From Syngnathus acus (Eukaryota; Chordata; Actinopteri; Syngnathiformes; Syngnathidae), in contig NC_051094.1 of NCBI RefSeq assembly GCF_901709675.1, positions 13,264,501 through 13,328,500 on the forward strand: a stretch of 64,000 nucleotides of DNA, read 5' to 3'. Under the pieces are notes generated by a model, which was given only the letters and a program-made list of their open reading frames with translations, was not told where the DNA came from and searched no databases. The stretch's first letter is position 1; each line of letters begins with the position of its first letter. The position numbers and the translations under genes were made by a program. Below, piece by piece: positions 44,546-56,877 of the stretch.

Positions 44546-45309
44546 TTCCACGTTCAATAGAACAGAATTCGTGATCTGCACTTGCTATCAATGTCACTTT
44601 TATATTATAATACCGTGTTATCGAATGGAATCTGAAAGACTGTTTTATAATTTTCTTTAAATCCTAGTGAGTGATAAATGTTTGTCATCAAGGTGAAGTG
44701 CACTGAAGAGAGGAGCTATCCATCCAAGAGCCTCTCCTCCTCTCTAACCAAGGTCATTTGAACTTTAAATCCTCGCCTTTCCAAAACATCCCCGGTTTAA
44801 TTAACTCTCTTGAGCGGCACGATGAAAAGCCCTTTTAATAGTATTGGAATGCATATTAATCTACTGGCAAGGGGCCAATTATGGTTGACAGTCAATGTGT
44901 GTGCAGGCAATGCGTGGACTAATATGACCTACCCAAGCTCGATTTATTTATTTATTTTAAGTCTCATAGGCTTACTTACCAGAAATTCTCTTACTGTTTG
45001 TGCTTTGTCATAATAATTCCAATGTCATTATGACATCACAAATTGTCATAGTTTTTACATGAAATTCATCACATGACTTGCTTCTTGACAAGTTTGTTGA
45101 TATGTGCCCAATATACCTAATCAGTTTGGACAAACAGCAATCTGAAAATATGCTTGTTGTGAAATCAGAAGAATGACTTGGCCCATTTAATGTATGTACC
45201 ATACAGGACAGGAAGGCCATTAAAACGGCACAACTTATCTGTGACGTGGCCTTCACAACACTTTACCACATATGACAGCCATATCGCAAAGAGTGTACAC
45301 AAAATTATC

Positions 45310-45680
45310 TGAGACAGCACAGATGCACAACACACACTTATCAAATTATTTTATCTCAAAAGCGCAACAGGAGGGTCGCAGCCAGACAGACAAAAAAAAC
45401 CCCAGCTTCGACTCAAGCCATCAGACTACTGAACAAACATCAAATTATGTGAACCAGACTCTGCAATTATTTTTTTCCTGCTCACCTAAATGTTTTCACT
45501 GTGAAATACCAATGCAACAGACTTTTTTAAATACATTTTTGAATATCCTTGAAAGTATAATTGAAGGGAGAGTAGCTAAATAAGAATTTAATGACTCTGT
45601 GCTAGTGCAACCATGATGTTTTTACAGTGCACACCAAATAAACACCTTGATTGCTTTCATGTTATATCAATAAATGTATG
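45310..45680 (+). repeat. possible L2-like LINE 3'-end relic
   Basis: A decayed ATCAGACTACTGAACAAACA (compare the AIRLLNxx C-terminus of L2 ORF2), followed by TTTTCCTGCTCACCTAAATG and TTCACTGTGAAAT as in some fish LINE 3' regions. Weak. Confidence 0.25.
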
Positions 45681-45726
45681 CATATGTTTGATTAATTAAG
45701 TTAAGGGTTTGTGTTAATAAAAAAAT

Positions 45727-45909
45727 GTGTGCTGTGACTGGCAATCGACCAATTCAGGGCCCCAGCACGAGTGAGGATAAATGGTTTGATAGATGGATGG
45801 ATGGATGGATGGATGGATGGATGGATGGATGGATGGATGGATGGATGGATGGATGGATGGATGGATGGATGGATGGATGGATGGATGGATGGATGGATGG
45901 ATGGATGGA
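45727..45909 (+). repeat. SINE-like 3' relic continuing into a (GATG)n microsatellite
   Basis: GTGACTGGCAATCGACCAAT, TCAGGGCCCCAGCACGAGTG and AGGATAAATGG match the degenerate 3' end of the SINE-like family on the plus strand. The sequence then runs into about 29 uninterrupted GATG units (45792-45909). The family's own tail is ATGGATGG, so the array is most simply an expansion of that tail. Confidence 0.75.
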
Positions 45910-48359
45910 AACTTGTATGAAATGGTTGTCTTTATTTAGGTGTTTTTATATAGTTGTGACAAGTCCTCAAGTGCAAAACATTCCCAATGGTTATTTGGTG
46001 GGATAAATTGCTTGCATGCTACAAGCTACTGGCCCCTGCTGCACACATGAAATGCGATACATTACATGATCTGAATTACAAATGACTTCTTGTTTATTAT
46101 TGAAGGTAGAGTTTTCTTTTAAATGGACTGAATCTTGTGGCAAATTTGACTAAGAACTCTCTCAAAATTATGAATGAGCCCTTCTTTGCAATAATGCCCA
46201 TCAAGAGCATGCTTTTCTAAATGCACCAGCATTTGTTTTATAATTCCGAAATTTAAAATAATACATTATTATAAAGAACATTTCTAAAAGGAGTCTCCTC
46301 TGCATTGAGTGTTAGAAAGCAGCAAGTGGCTTTTAATTTGGCATCTCAGCCATCAGTCGTGCGAGCTTTCTTTCATTGCAAGTGTGATCAATGACCACAA
46401 AGCTCGCTTTTCTCATCAAAAGAGGCTCCCTTAAAAGACAAAACTATAAATTTTACAGACCTCATTTTTCCTCTTCATCCACTCCCTTTTTACCTGAATG
46501 ACAGGCCATCATCTCACCTTTGAATTGCTTTTCTGTCATTGAGTCCCTCAAATATTGCTTAATATGTATTTGGACTCCTTCAATGTCAGAACGTGCCGGG
46601 GCAATGACACCATATTAATATGCCGGCAAAAAAGGCTTTGCTATGCACATTTTTACACCAAGCAGAGCAGCTTCCCTTTGGACAGATGCAGCACCTTCAA
46701 TTGTAAAAAAAAAAAAAAGGGGGCCAAATAAGTTTGCTGTCATGCAGTCACCTCCACTCCAGTCTAATTTGCAGTCCTTTTAAGGAGTTAGATTATAGTG
46801 CCGATGGCTTCGAGTTCATCTCGTCTAATTTACGACTATAATGAGTCTAACCACACCACCAAACCCCAAGTGTTTGAAGGGGCTTAAAGGAATTTAGACA
46901 AACGTATGCATTACTGAGTCAATGTCATTTTGCGGTACTTGGTGGTTGAATGGTTTAGAGCTGGTACTGGTTTTGCTGCTTTTTGCTGTAGAGTCCACTG
47001 TGTCAACAAAAAAAAGATTGGGAAAATTGTGAAAAGAACTGAAACAAGATGCTGCTGTGGAATCCAATGTTTTGGGGAAAATATTTTATTGTATAATTGG
47101 TAGGTACACCGAAGTGTGAGGGTCGTTGTGAAAAGAAAAACTTCATGAATATTTAATATTAAGGACGTTAAGTAGAAAAATAACAGAGAAATAATGATTA
47201 AATGTACACATAAATTATTGTTATTCCTGCAAGTCATTAAAAAGCAATTGTTCTTTCAGTTCTATTCAATTCAAATTTTTATCATACTTCATTGCTTTAT
47301 TTAGAACATGTGGCATTAAATTATGACATCATCAGCCTGAGAGTAACCTGTAATGATAAATATATGTTAATATACTATACAATATTAATAATATCAGTAA
47401 TGTTAATTGTTTGTTATTTTGTTTGTTAAATTTGTCATAACTGTTCACAAATTATAATTCAGTAGATCTTATCTTCTTTTTTCTCTTCATTGCATTGCTT
47501 GAGGACCAGAAAATACAGGTTGCCGCTATATTGAAAGTGAATTTAAGGTATAAAAACACTTGATTATATGAAAAAGAAACTACTTCATTTGTTATGTTGT
47601 AATATTCTTATTATTTGATAAAAATCCTTGCTTCAGGTTGCTGGGATTAGTCTTCGGGGAAAAAAGATCCACAAAATTAGCAAGTTGCTGCTAAAGTGAA
47701 GTCATTCATTTCATGCCTCAATATTTGTGTTTTTACGTCCTGTTGGTATATTAGGAAGTTGGTCAACACCTTCTGAACTGCTCTTGAAATTTGAATATTA
47801 CAGTGATAATGTGATGGTGGTTAAAAACTTAATTCTAAGAATTGACCCAGTTTTACTCTAAAATGCCCCTTAACTATTGTTGTACTGTATTGTGCTAGTT
47901 GTGCCCTCCACATTTCTCTGCCTTACAAGAGAATTGCTGATGTACTACAACATTTTCTACATAGCACATCCTCAGTTAATTAGAATGGGTGCATTGTACA
48001 ATAAATATATAAGTTCACATGATGTTTTGGGAGAAGCTTGACAGTGCTGTTGGAGTGATATGAGTCTGTGAGGCAGTTGAGTGTTCCCGTAGACAGGGAG
48101 CAGCCAGCGTGACTAATCTGGGAATCTCCTCTGTGGCGAGCACGGGTGGCCGTCCTTCACGCCTCGCTGATGGAAACTCGTGCCCCCCATCACAAAACAC
48201 GCACGCACTCAACAAAACACTGATGACTAACTAGTTTTGAAATCAGAAACTAGTAAAAACTGTTCAAATATTTTTAAAAGATGGTCATAAAAATTGCAAA
48301 CAATATCTACATTTTTTAAAAGTTAAGACAATTTGTAATTTTAGGAATGACACAAAGTC
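45910..48359. other. AT-rich stretch with no recognised gene
   Basis: No exon or repeat recognised. The interval 46.4-46.9 kb looks non-repetitive and mixed in composition (for example CACCATATTAATATGCCGGC), which might be conserved non-coding DNA; no proof here. Confidence 0.4.
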
Positions 48360-48443
48360 GATAGAAAATGTGTCTTCGTGGGCCACTTAAAATGATGGGA
48401 CAGGCCGCATCTGGCCCCCGGGCCTTGTGTTTGACCCCCGTGC
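48360..48443. repeat. hAT-like DNA transposon terminal relic
   Basis: CGTGGGCCACTTAAAATGAT, GGCCGCATCTGGCCCCCGGG and CCTTGTGTTTGACCCCCGTG resemble the end of fish hAT/Charlie-like elements whose terminal inverted repeat begins CAGGGGTGTCAAAC. Only one end is recognisable. Confidence 0.4.
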
Positions 48444-49021
48444 TTTAGATAATTCTTTGCTTTGCATATTGTGTTACAGCTAAAAGTTCTTCAGGGTCCA
48501 GACACTTCGCTTTGGGGGTATTTTAATAGTAGTGTTAGGTTGCATTTTACTATACCAGAGAAATTAACAAAATTCAAGAGTGAAAACCTGACTTTTTGTA
48601 TTCCCAAGAAGACAAATTGGGAATATATGGCAGCTTTGTGAAAACAGGATTGCTTTGTTTATGCTGCAATGAGATAATTTGAGGAAAGCGCCTTCATGTG
48701 TTTGCCTCCCAGCTTGCTGGAGCTCTGTTGTGTTTTCCACCACAGTGGGACAAATGAGGAATTTGTAGGTCAGTTGACAAGGAAAAGTCAATCCATAATA
48801 CATTCTTCTATTAAATAATTTCTAGAATAATTTTGTGGCAGATACAAAACAGATGTGACAAGAAATGCAAGATAAATATACTGTTGGTCACTGTAGCCAC
48901 TATCCCTAAAATATACATTTAAGCCTGCAAAGTTTAATTCAGGAATGTTGTATGCAAATATTAAATGACATTTCTTTTCCAAAACACCGTACACTTTCTG
49001 AAAAGGACTCTTTAAATTATA

Positions 49022-49195
49022 TACCGTAATTTTCGGACTATAAGTCGCGGTTTTTTTTCATAGTTTGGGTGGGGGGGCGACTTATACTCAGGAGCGATTT
49101 ATATACATATATATGGTTTTTTTTCACTTTTTTGGGCATTTTATGGCTGGTGCGACTTATACTCCGGTGCGACTTATAGTCCGAAAATTACGGTA
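49022..49195. mobile_element. TA-flanked MITE, copy 1 (170 bp)
   Basis: Element 49024-49193 between TA dinucleotides. Terminal inverted repeats CCGTAATTTTCGGACTATAA / TTATAGTCCGAAAATTACGG are perfect, and the inversion continues into AGTCGC/GCGACT. Internal GCGACTTATACTC-type motifs repeat near both ends. No coding capacity. The second copy at 56880 is almost identical. Confidence 0.85.
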
Positions 49196-50014
49196 CATGG
49201 TATATAAAAAAAAAAACTACAGGAAATCTTACATTAAACATTATAAAATATAGCTTGAATGATTTTCAGAACATAATTGTAGTCAAAACTCCAGCCAGGA
49301 AGACAATTTACATATGAACAGAATATAATGTCCAACTTTACAACACAAAATTAATACCATCACTAAGTTTAGTGAATTATAATAATTGTAACATATTCAC
49401 TTATGCTAAAATTCAATAAAAATAAACAATGAAATTTAACAACAATCCCATAAATTTCTCCTTCAGGATGAATTTAATGTTCAGGTTTGATTTCTGATGG
49501 CTTTGAGAGAGATGATCATTTATTTTAACGGTTGTATTTCGGGCTATTAATTTGTACTGCTGAGGTCCATAGGACAGAAGTGGTCCTTCATCAGGGTACT
49601 ACCAAGAACTATCTCATCTTTGTGATTTACAGGACTTTTAGCACCTTGGATCCATTTGGCCACTTTTCTTAAGATGCCAGGAGATCAAAGTGGCAATCGC
49701 CATAGACTAGGAAAGGCGGGAGAGATTATTCACCAAATGAATTGTACTGAGCCAGGTACACAAAATGATTGTTAAGCTGTTGGTCACCCGGTCCAAATAA
49801 GCATTCTAAGTTAAAGCCAAGTAGAACAATAAGACGTGCGACGCGACATGTATTTGAATAGAAGTCTTAGTGAATAGTTTTTGTTTCCTTTCTAATCTCC
49901 TTTTTGGCAGACTTGGTAATGCGCAGTTCTGTCTCAAAGAAAGTCAAGTGACAAACCTCTTATTTCCCAAATGATTCACTGTGATTCATCTGTGTTTATG
50001 TTTGCATGAGAGAC
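49196..50014. other. stretch with no recognised feature
   Basis: Nothing recognised. Confidence 0.45.
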
Positions 50015-50123
50015 AGGAAGGAAGGAAGGAAGGAAGGAAGGAAGGAAGGAAGGAAGGAAGGAAGGAAGGAAGGAAGGAAGGAAGGAAGGAAGGAAGGAAG
50101 GAAGGAAAGGGAGGGAAGGAAGG
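50015..50123. repeat. (GGAA)n microsatellite
   Basis: About 23 pure GGAA units (50015-50106) followed by AAGGGAGGGAAGGAAGG. Long lysine/glycine/arginine-type frames over it are artefacts of the repeat. Confidence 0.95.
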
Positions 50124-52980
50124 CCTCCCTTTCTCCAACTGGACTAATACTCCACCGGAATGTTAATTGGTTTGGCCGGTCATCCTCAGAGATATGAAAC
50201 AAGGCCGTTTCCATTAAAGATACAATGGCCCCAAATATGTGAATTATAGGTTGTGTGTGTGTATTGTACAGTATGTGTAGGAGGGAAGGAATTCTTTATT
50301 TCCCGCCTCTCTCCCACACAACTCTACGGCTCATCATCCCTTGACAAATAGAAAGTCTGAGGTATTAGAGAATGTGCAGTGATCCACAGGAATGCTCAAT
50401 CAGAATCTATTATTCACAAAGAAGAGAAGCAGCAATGATATGGTAATGAGGAGCTTACTGTGCTACAAATCTTAATGCCATTGAATATTTCCTCCCCCTG
50501 TTCTTCTTGTCCTTCTCCATCATTCCGTCTCCCGTCTATATTCAAGAGTTGCATTCAAGAGTGCAGCATTGTCATAAAGCAGTGTGCATGCTGGTTAAGA
50601 GAGGTGATGGTAAATTAGTCAGACGCGACTACTCTCAACAGAGCTTGCAATTGAGCTATGTTCTCCCGCATAGCCAAATTATACTTCATATGCATCATGT
50701 TATGCACCCAAAGTCAGCTGAGAAAGTCTCCAGCTCCCCACAACTCTGAACGGGATGAGTATTTAAAAAAAAAAAATATGGATGGCTTCCGGTATGTTCT
50801 AAAGCAGATCAAAGCAAATACAACCACATCTGAGCTATCCACAGCGTTTCATGGGCAGTTTTTAAGAAGTAAAAATATGTTTTTTAATTTGAAGGTAGTA
50901 CATTTCATGTGCACGTGTCAGCATTACAAGTGAGCAAGAGCAAAGACATTTCGACCACGTTGGCTTTTTTTTTTTCCTGAAAAAGTGTTTTGTGCCAAAC
51001 AAGTCAACCTCATCTTAACAACATTACCATTTCCTGAAGGGGGATATACGAGGGGAGTTTCCTTGATAATGATTTGTGGGTCCTGAATCTGTGGTAAGAA
51101 CTCATAATGTCAGCATGGTTTAAACATATAGAAAGAAATGATTCACACTCGACATTTATCTGAATGTTTCTTAAACAGTGGAAAAACATTTTATTTTCCT
51201 AATTCTAACGAGATATATATATAGCACATCTAATTGATAACCTTTTCAGTGACCCCTTGGAAAAATGTGTCACCCACCTCCAGTCTGGAAGTGTTTCATC
51301 CAGAATACCTCAATTTTTAGCGGGTCAAAAGTAATTGGACAATTGAACCCAAGTGATTAATTGGCCATGTGTTGTACATGCCTATTTCTTCATACTTTGA
51401 GACAAATGGATTTGTGCATTTTATATGAACTATTAAATCAGCATTTTGCAACTATAGGACTTGAGAAACCAATTCAAAGTCCAAGAGGCTTAATGCAAGT
51501 GAAGGAGGTTGTTTGGCTGAAAAAACAAGACAACTCAAGAGTGAACAAACACATTAAATTAACAAATCAGTGCAGTTAAAAAAAAACACGTTGATTTTCT
51601 TCCATGTCATTTCAGATTAGATTTAGAAAATATCCCAAAGCCTTTTTTTGTGCAATGACGGCAATTCAAAAATATGGTGAAGAAAAGGAACAACCCATGA
51701 GCTACATTATACCACATCATGGTTATTACTGTTATTTCAGTGGAACATGTGCCAGTGTCTCAATACCCAGCCACCCAGTACTAAGCTTGGGTGAAAATTG
51801 GGCGATTTGTGTGAGGAACGACATCCGCTGTGAAGACTGTGCTAGACAAACCAAACCATGCAAGTCACTTGCTATGCTGAGCTTTGGTGGGACTAGCTGC
51901 AAGTCACAAGCAACATTTTTTGTAAAGCTTCTTAAGGTCAGTAATCACATTTCCATTTTTTACATTTTAGCCCAGTAAGGTGGTAGAGTATCAAGGTAAC
52001 ATCATAAATCATTGTCTTCATATGTCTGAACCTAACTGCAGTTTGAGATTCCCTCCCCCTTTTCTGACTAATGAATCATTCTCATAATATCTTCAGTGAG
52101 AGTATCAAAACATCTCAGCATGAGGTTTTCAAAGCAAAAGCAGATTTTCTTTGATTGCTTCAAGGTGATTTCTCGCTAGGCTGAGTCGCAGCATGGGGCC
52201 ACAGGAAAACCTCCGGGTGGCTGAGGGACCATGCATGGATCTGGGAGGGAGTGAGGATGATAAACTGGGTGTCAAGACTTGTTTTTACGTATTGTACAAT
52301 TTGAGATTAACACAATGCACTATATTATAACATATTGTTCTTATCAGCACAAGTATGAAACTATTGTTAATGTCTTAAACCTTTTGTTCCATTTTTAAGA
52401 GCAAGTTTTCATAGTTATAATGAGCAAGTTCTGAAGATAACCTGAAGATGACCTTCATTTTGGTGAAGCAAAATGTGAAGTAGTAATTGAATTGGATGGC
52501 CTCTCTCTTCATCTGTTCTCGCTTTCCTTTGTTTCCCTTTAGTGCCAAATCATTTGCTCGTTGCACATTAGTTTGACTTTGCCCCTTGCAGCATTTGTGA
52601 CCTTCTTTTTCTACGACTGTACAAAAGTTGAGCGGGGAATTGTAGTAACCTAGTGGAAAAAAGTGACATATTGAACAATCACGTTAATTCCAGATATATT
52701 GTTTACCTTACATTCTTTTACAATTTTGACTGATAAAAGACACAATTGGGGTACAAAAATGAGTCTGGATGCTGTTGCCTGGTGACTATAATTGTAGTAG
52801 GCTACTGGGGCAAATGATGAGTTAAATAATTGCAGCAGAAAAATATTTCCTCATCTCTTGCTCACCTCAAGCATGCCCTGCTATTTCTATTCATCTATTT
52901 CTAATCATATTTCATCATTTCCAATGATATGCTCCTCTTCCGAATGTATGATTCATTTCAAAATCTCAGTCAGAATAGCT
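50124..52980. other. stretch with no recognised gene
   Basis: No repeat or RNA gene seen. A plus-strand open frame of 124 codons (51604-51978) has a cysteine-containing stretch (NDIRCEDCARQTKPCKS) but no recognised domain; it is treated as chance. Confidence 0.4.
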
Positions 52981-52996
52981 TTATTCTCACTGACTA

Positions 52997-53330
52997 TGTT
53001 TACATGGACACATTTATTTGGATTAAAAGCCCGATCGGAATAAAAATGCTTCATGTACACACCGTTTGGAAGATTTTGACCCAATCAAGCCCATTCTGAT
53101 CCAGATTTTTTAGGTGTGGTTTATGATTGGTAATCCGATCATTGTGCATAAAAACACCTATTCTGAAATGCTGAAACAAGCCGTTTTCACAGCGCGTGTC
53201 TGTGACTTCAGTATACGTCTTTCCTTTATTTCCAGAAGTTAGTAGAAGCAAAGCGAGCGGAAGACACGGTGGGGGCAATAGTTGTCCTCCTGGAGAATAA
53301 ATTCCAACTCCATTATAATGTATTAACTCG
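52997..53330. repeat. probable decayed DNA-transposon relic
   Basis: TGTTTACATGGACACATTTA with TTTGGATTAAAAGCCCGATC then GGAATAAAAATGCTTCATGT resembles a fish repeat in which alternating ATCCGAT/ATTCCGAT motifs and 'catgta' words recur near the ends. The other end could not be placed; class not assigned. Confidence 0.3.
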
Positions 53331-53677
53331 GTGTAACAGTGCAAACAGGAAAAAAATGTGTTGCTTCTTCATCAAACTTTGTAAGATGTACCAAACTATT
53401 TATCAAGATCCAGGAGCTGCTGTGGATTGTTTCAAAGAAAGACTCAAAAACACAATTTGAAACAATAGTGAGTCGGATCAGCAAAAGCCATTTGTATTTC
53501 TTGACATATGTCAGACATGTGTCAGCATGGTATCATTCCAACTTTCTTTTTTCCGGAATTCATCGGTGAATTGGGTCACGCTTTAAAAAAAGAAGGTGAC
53601 ACGTTTAGAGTCACCTCAAAAGGATATTCGCTGTCAGTATTGTTTCAGTCTAGGCATCGCGCGGACCTAAGCTCAGC

Positions 53678-53906
<229 letters not shown>

Positions 53907-53910
<4 letters not shown>

Positions 53911-54700
53911 ACATGTGTTGACATGGCTATTGTCACGGTCATGTCGCTGCCCACCTGCCATCTCCTTTTTAAAGATTGTGTAGAGCTCTGTTGAACAGGG
54001 AATTGGTCTTCCACAAAGGCAATGGAAATAAAAGAGCACAAAAGCAAGAATTATTTGTCACAAAAACAACTGGATAGCAAATTGCTTCAAGTCATTGTCG
54101 AACAACTAATTGAGAGGCGATGAAGGCTGAAATTGAGCCAATGATTAACAAATAATGCTTTATTGTTGCACGTACAATTCTGAGCAATAGACACTATTAT
54201 ATGCTTGTAGTATTACTTTCCGCCCACAAAGGCATCTGAGTCTCTTCGACATGGGGCCCATAATCAACAAAGAAAATAAGCTGCTGCTACATTTCCCCAT
54301 CACAATCACCCACAAAGTAGATTTTTTGGAAGAGGAAAATGGTGACCTGCCAAAGCGGCTGGTGGCACAAGTAGCCATTAACTGGATGAATCCATCCAAT
54401 GTCTCTGCATTCAGCTGGTGATGATTTTCATCCCTGAAGGGGAGATGATGCTGGGAGGGCTGCCATGGCATCGCCATGGATCCAGATGGCCCAACACATG
54501 AGGATCCTGAGCAAATTATCAGCAGACCATATTCCATAAAGTACAGGCTGAACCCCAAACTGTATGTTAGTATGGCCGAATTTTCTTTCCTTTGTGCTCC
54601 ACATATGGAAATGTCCCGTATTTAACATAGGGAAAATTGACTCACATGAAATCACAGGCAGAAGGGCTCAACTGATTGTCAGACAATATTTACTCTAAAT
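53907..54700. other. stretch with no recognised gene
   Basis: A 132-codon minus-strand frame (54558-54160) has no recognised motif and no splice context. Nothing else seen. Confidence 0.4.
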
Positions 54701-54701
54701 G

Positions 54702-55066
54702 TATTTGATGGGGCGGCTCGGTGGCGTACTGGTTAGCCTCACAGTTCGGAGGGTGTGGTTTCGATTCCAATTCCGGCCCTCCCTGTGTGGAGTTTGCATG
54801 TTCTCCCCGTGGGTTTTCTCCGGGCACTCTGGTTTCCTCCCACATCCCAAAAACATGCTTGTTAGGCCGATTGAGCACTCCAAATTGCCCATATATGTGA
54901 GTGCGAGTGTGGATGGTTGTTTGTCTCTGTGTGCCCTGCGATTGGCTGGCAACCGGTTCAAGGTGTCCCCTGCCTACTGCCCGATGACTGCTGGGATCGG
55001 CTCCAGCACGCCTTCGACCCCCGTGGGAACAAGTGGCACAAAAAATGGATGGATTTATTTGATGGG
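54702..55066 (+). repeat. tRNA-headed SINE-like repeat with 11-bp target-site duplication
   Basis: Plus-strand copy: head GGCGGCTCGGTGGCGTACTG, B-box-like GGTTTCGATTCC, CTCCCTGTGTGGAGTTTGCA, CCGATTGAGCACTCCAAATT, CCGGTTCAAGGTGTCCCCTG, tail AAAAAATGGATGGA. TATTTGATGGG occurs at both borders (54702-54712 and 55056-55066). Confidence 0.85.
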
Positions 55067-55163
55067 CTTGATAGCATGGCTCTCAAACTTCTCCCAGCAT
55101 GGACCTTTACAGCCCTTGCAGTCATTCTAGAACAGAAAAGGGCTTTTGCTGTTTGTTAAAGAT

Positions 55164-55248
<85 letters not shown>

Positions 55249-55258
55249 CCTGTGTTTT

Positions 55259-55319
<61 letters not shown>

Positions 55320-55394
55320 GTCTCTCTCTCTCTCTATCTGTCTATCTGTCTATCTGTCTGTCTGTCTATCTGTCTGTCTGTCTGTCTATCTATC
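55164..55394. repeat. compound (TG)n-(TCTG)n-(TC)n-(TCTA/TCTG)n microsatellite
   Basis: About 85 bp of TG, then about 60 bp of TCTG, a short TC run and mixed TCTA/TCTG units. Cys-Val and Cys-Leu-Ser repeat frames over it are artefacts. Confidence 0.96.
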
Positions 55395-56330
55395 ATAATA
55401 TATATTTGTGTTTTCTAGTTTTTTTTAAATAACATTGTTTACATAGCTTGAACAAACACAAGACATTACAATTATATAGTTCCTCATCTGCTCTCTAACT
55501 TCAGAAATTACCAAGCATAGAAGTTGTCAGAGCTATTGAAAATGACTTGTTAAATTGAGGAATAAAGATTCAGAGGTGAGTAGATGGCTTAAAGACCGTA
55601 ACTATTTAAAGCAGATGAAGCCGACCATTTATCGACAGCACTCAACTGGGTTCAAGTGGGGAGTGCATTGGAATGAGGAGCAAACCTCATCGATTCTTCT
55701 ATGTCTGTAATACAGTGTTTACAGTGGAAGTAATTCATTCAAGTCATTCAGATGTAATTGATTTAATACATCATTTTGACACAAAGAGCCTTCTTGTTCG
55801 GGGATTATTACAATTAAGAAGGTCATAGCAGGCATCCTGGGGCCTTTACTATGCTACTTGAACTCTCCTCACCTTGAAGCACTCACACAAATGCAGCAGC
55901 GTGAACGGGACTGCACATTAGAATGGGGAATTTGACAGGCTTGAGCCATGTAGCACACTGCTCTAAGTGCCCTGTGCACATGGGAGGATATCACAAAGGT
56001 GTGGAAAACGTTCATTTCCTTTTATGAATTCCTTATGCAGTCACGCATGACTGATGGTTTCAAAGTGATGGGGAACTGTAACATCGCAGTCCCTGCCCCC
56101 CCCATATTATCTTTACGCTAATTAAAAGTTCTTTGTTTGGATCAACGCACACTCGGGATTCACGTTGCCTGAGAAGTGTCTTGCAGATTTGACTGTCAGC
56201 ACTTTGATCAAAAGGATTATAATGAGACGTCCTATTGAAGGGAACGTTTTCACCCACACAAGCCTCATTTATGAATTGTTTGGGTGTAACTTTTTGGCTT
56301 CTGAGTATATAACAGAAGAAGGGACACCTT
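55395..56330. other. stretch with no recognised feature
   Basis: No exon, RNA or repeat recognised. Confidence 0.45.
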
Positions 56331-56331
56331 C

Positions 56332-56665
56332 CGTTAAAGCAGGGATTGTCAACCGGTGGTCCTCGGCCCTCTCGTGGTCCGTGGTAGTGGTGGAAATGGA
56401 AAATAATTAATGAAATTGATTTATTATTTAGATTTTAGATTTATTTGCCAGCTAATTTTGTGAATCATTCACCCATCCAAATTATGTCAAATGTAGCTGA
56501 GATTCCCAAAATAGAGATACAGATGCAAATAAATAATCTTTATAGGTCTATCCTCCTTCAATGCAAAATAAAATAATATTTCGCCAAAGCAGTGGTCCCC
56601 GAGTTGCTTCTTGGTTATAATGGTGGTCCCTTGGACAAAACCAGTTGAAAACACTTAGGTTAAAG
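56332..56665. mobile_element. hAT-like MITE with 8-bp target-site duplication
   Basis: The element 56340-56657 starts CAGGGATTGTCAACCGGTGG and ends CCAGTTGAAAACACTTA; the ends are imperfect inverted repeats (about 11 of 17 positions) of the hAT type CAGTGGTTCTCAACC. It is bordered by CGTTAAAG and GGTTAAAG, an 8-bp duplication with one difference, the size hAT elements make. No coding capacity. Confidence 0.55.
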
Positions 56666-56731
56666 ACTTTCTCTTCCTAAGTTGTATCCTCCCATGATAA
56701 TTATGGTCGACCAGAGTGATGTGACAAACAT

Positions 56732-56785
56732 GAAAATGAGTTTATTCTAGAGATAAACAATTATCTCTAGAATAAACTCATTTTC
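56732..56785. repeat. perfect 25-bp inverted repeat with 4-nt loop
   Basis: Arms GAAAATGAGTTTATTCTAGAG+ATAA (56732-56756) and its exact reverse complement (56761-56785) flank ACAA. No mismatches; pairing ends sharply at both borders. It lies between a hAT-like MITE and the second TA-flanked MITE and shares ends with neither. Confidence 0.95.
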
Positions 56786-56877
56786 TTGTTGGTCTTGCAC
56801 TGCATGACTGACTCTATGACTAGAGTGAGGTTGTATAGGCAACCTAAGGTTATTATGTTCATATTTGTTTCTTAAAT

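Noticed and set aside
45725-46006. 93-aa frame with WMDG repeats
   Set aside because: Translation of the (GATG)n array.
51604-51978. 124-aa plus-strand frame with several cysteines
   Set aside because: No recognised family; cysteine spacing fits no zinc-binding motif I know; no flanking splice or promoter signals.
54160-54558. 132-aa minus-strand frame
   Set aside because: No domain recognised; adjacent frames contain stops and no exon borders are evident.
55099-55432. Cys-Val / Cys-Leu-Ser repeat frames
   Set aside because: Translations of the (TG)n and (TCTG)n arrays.
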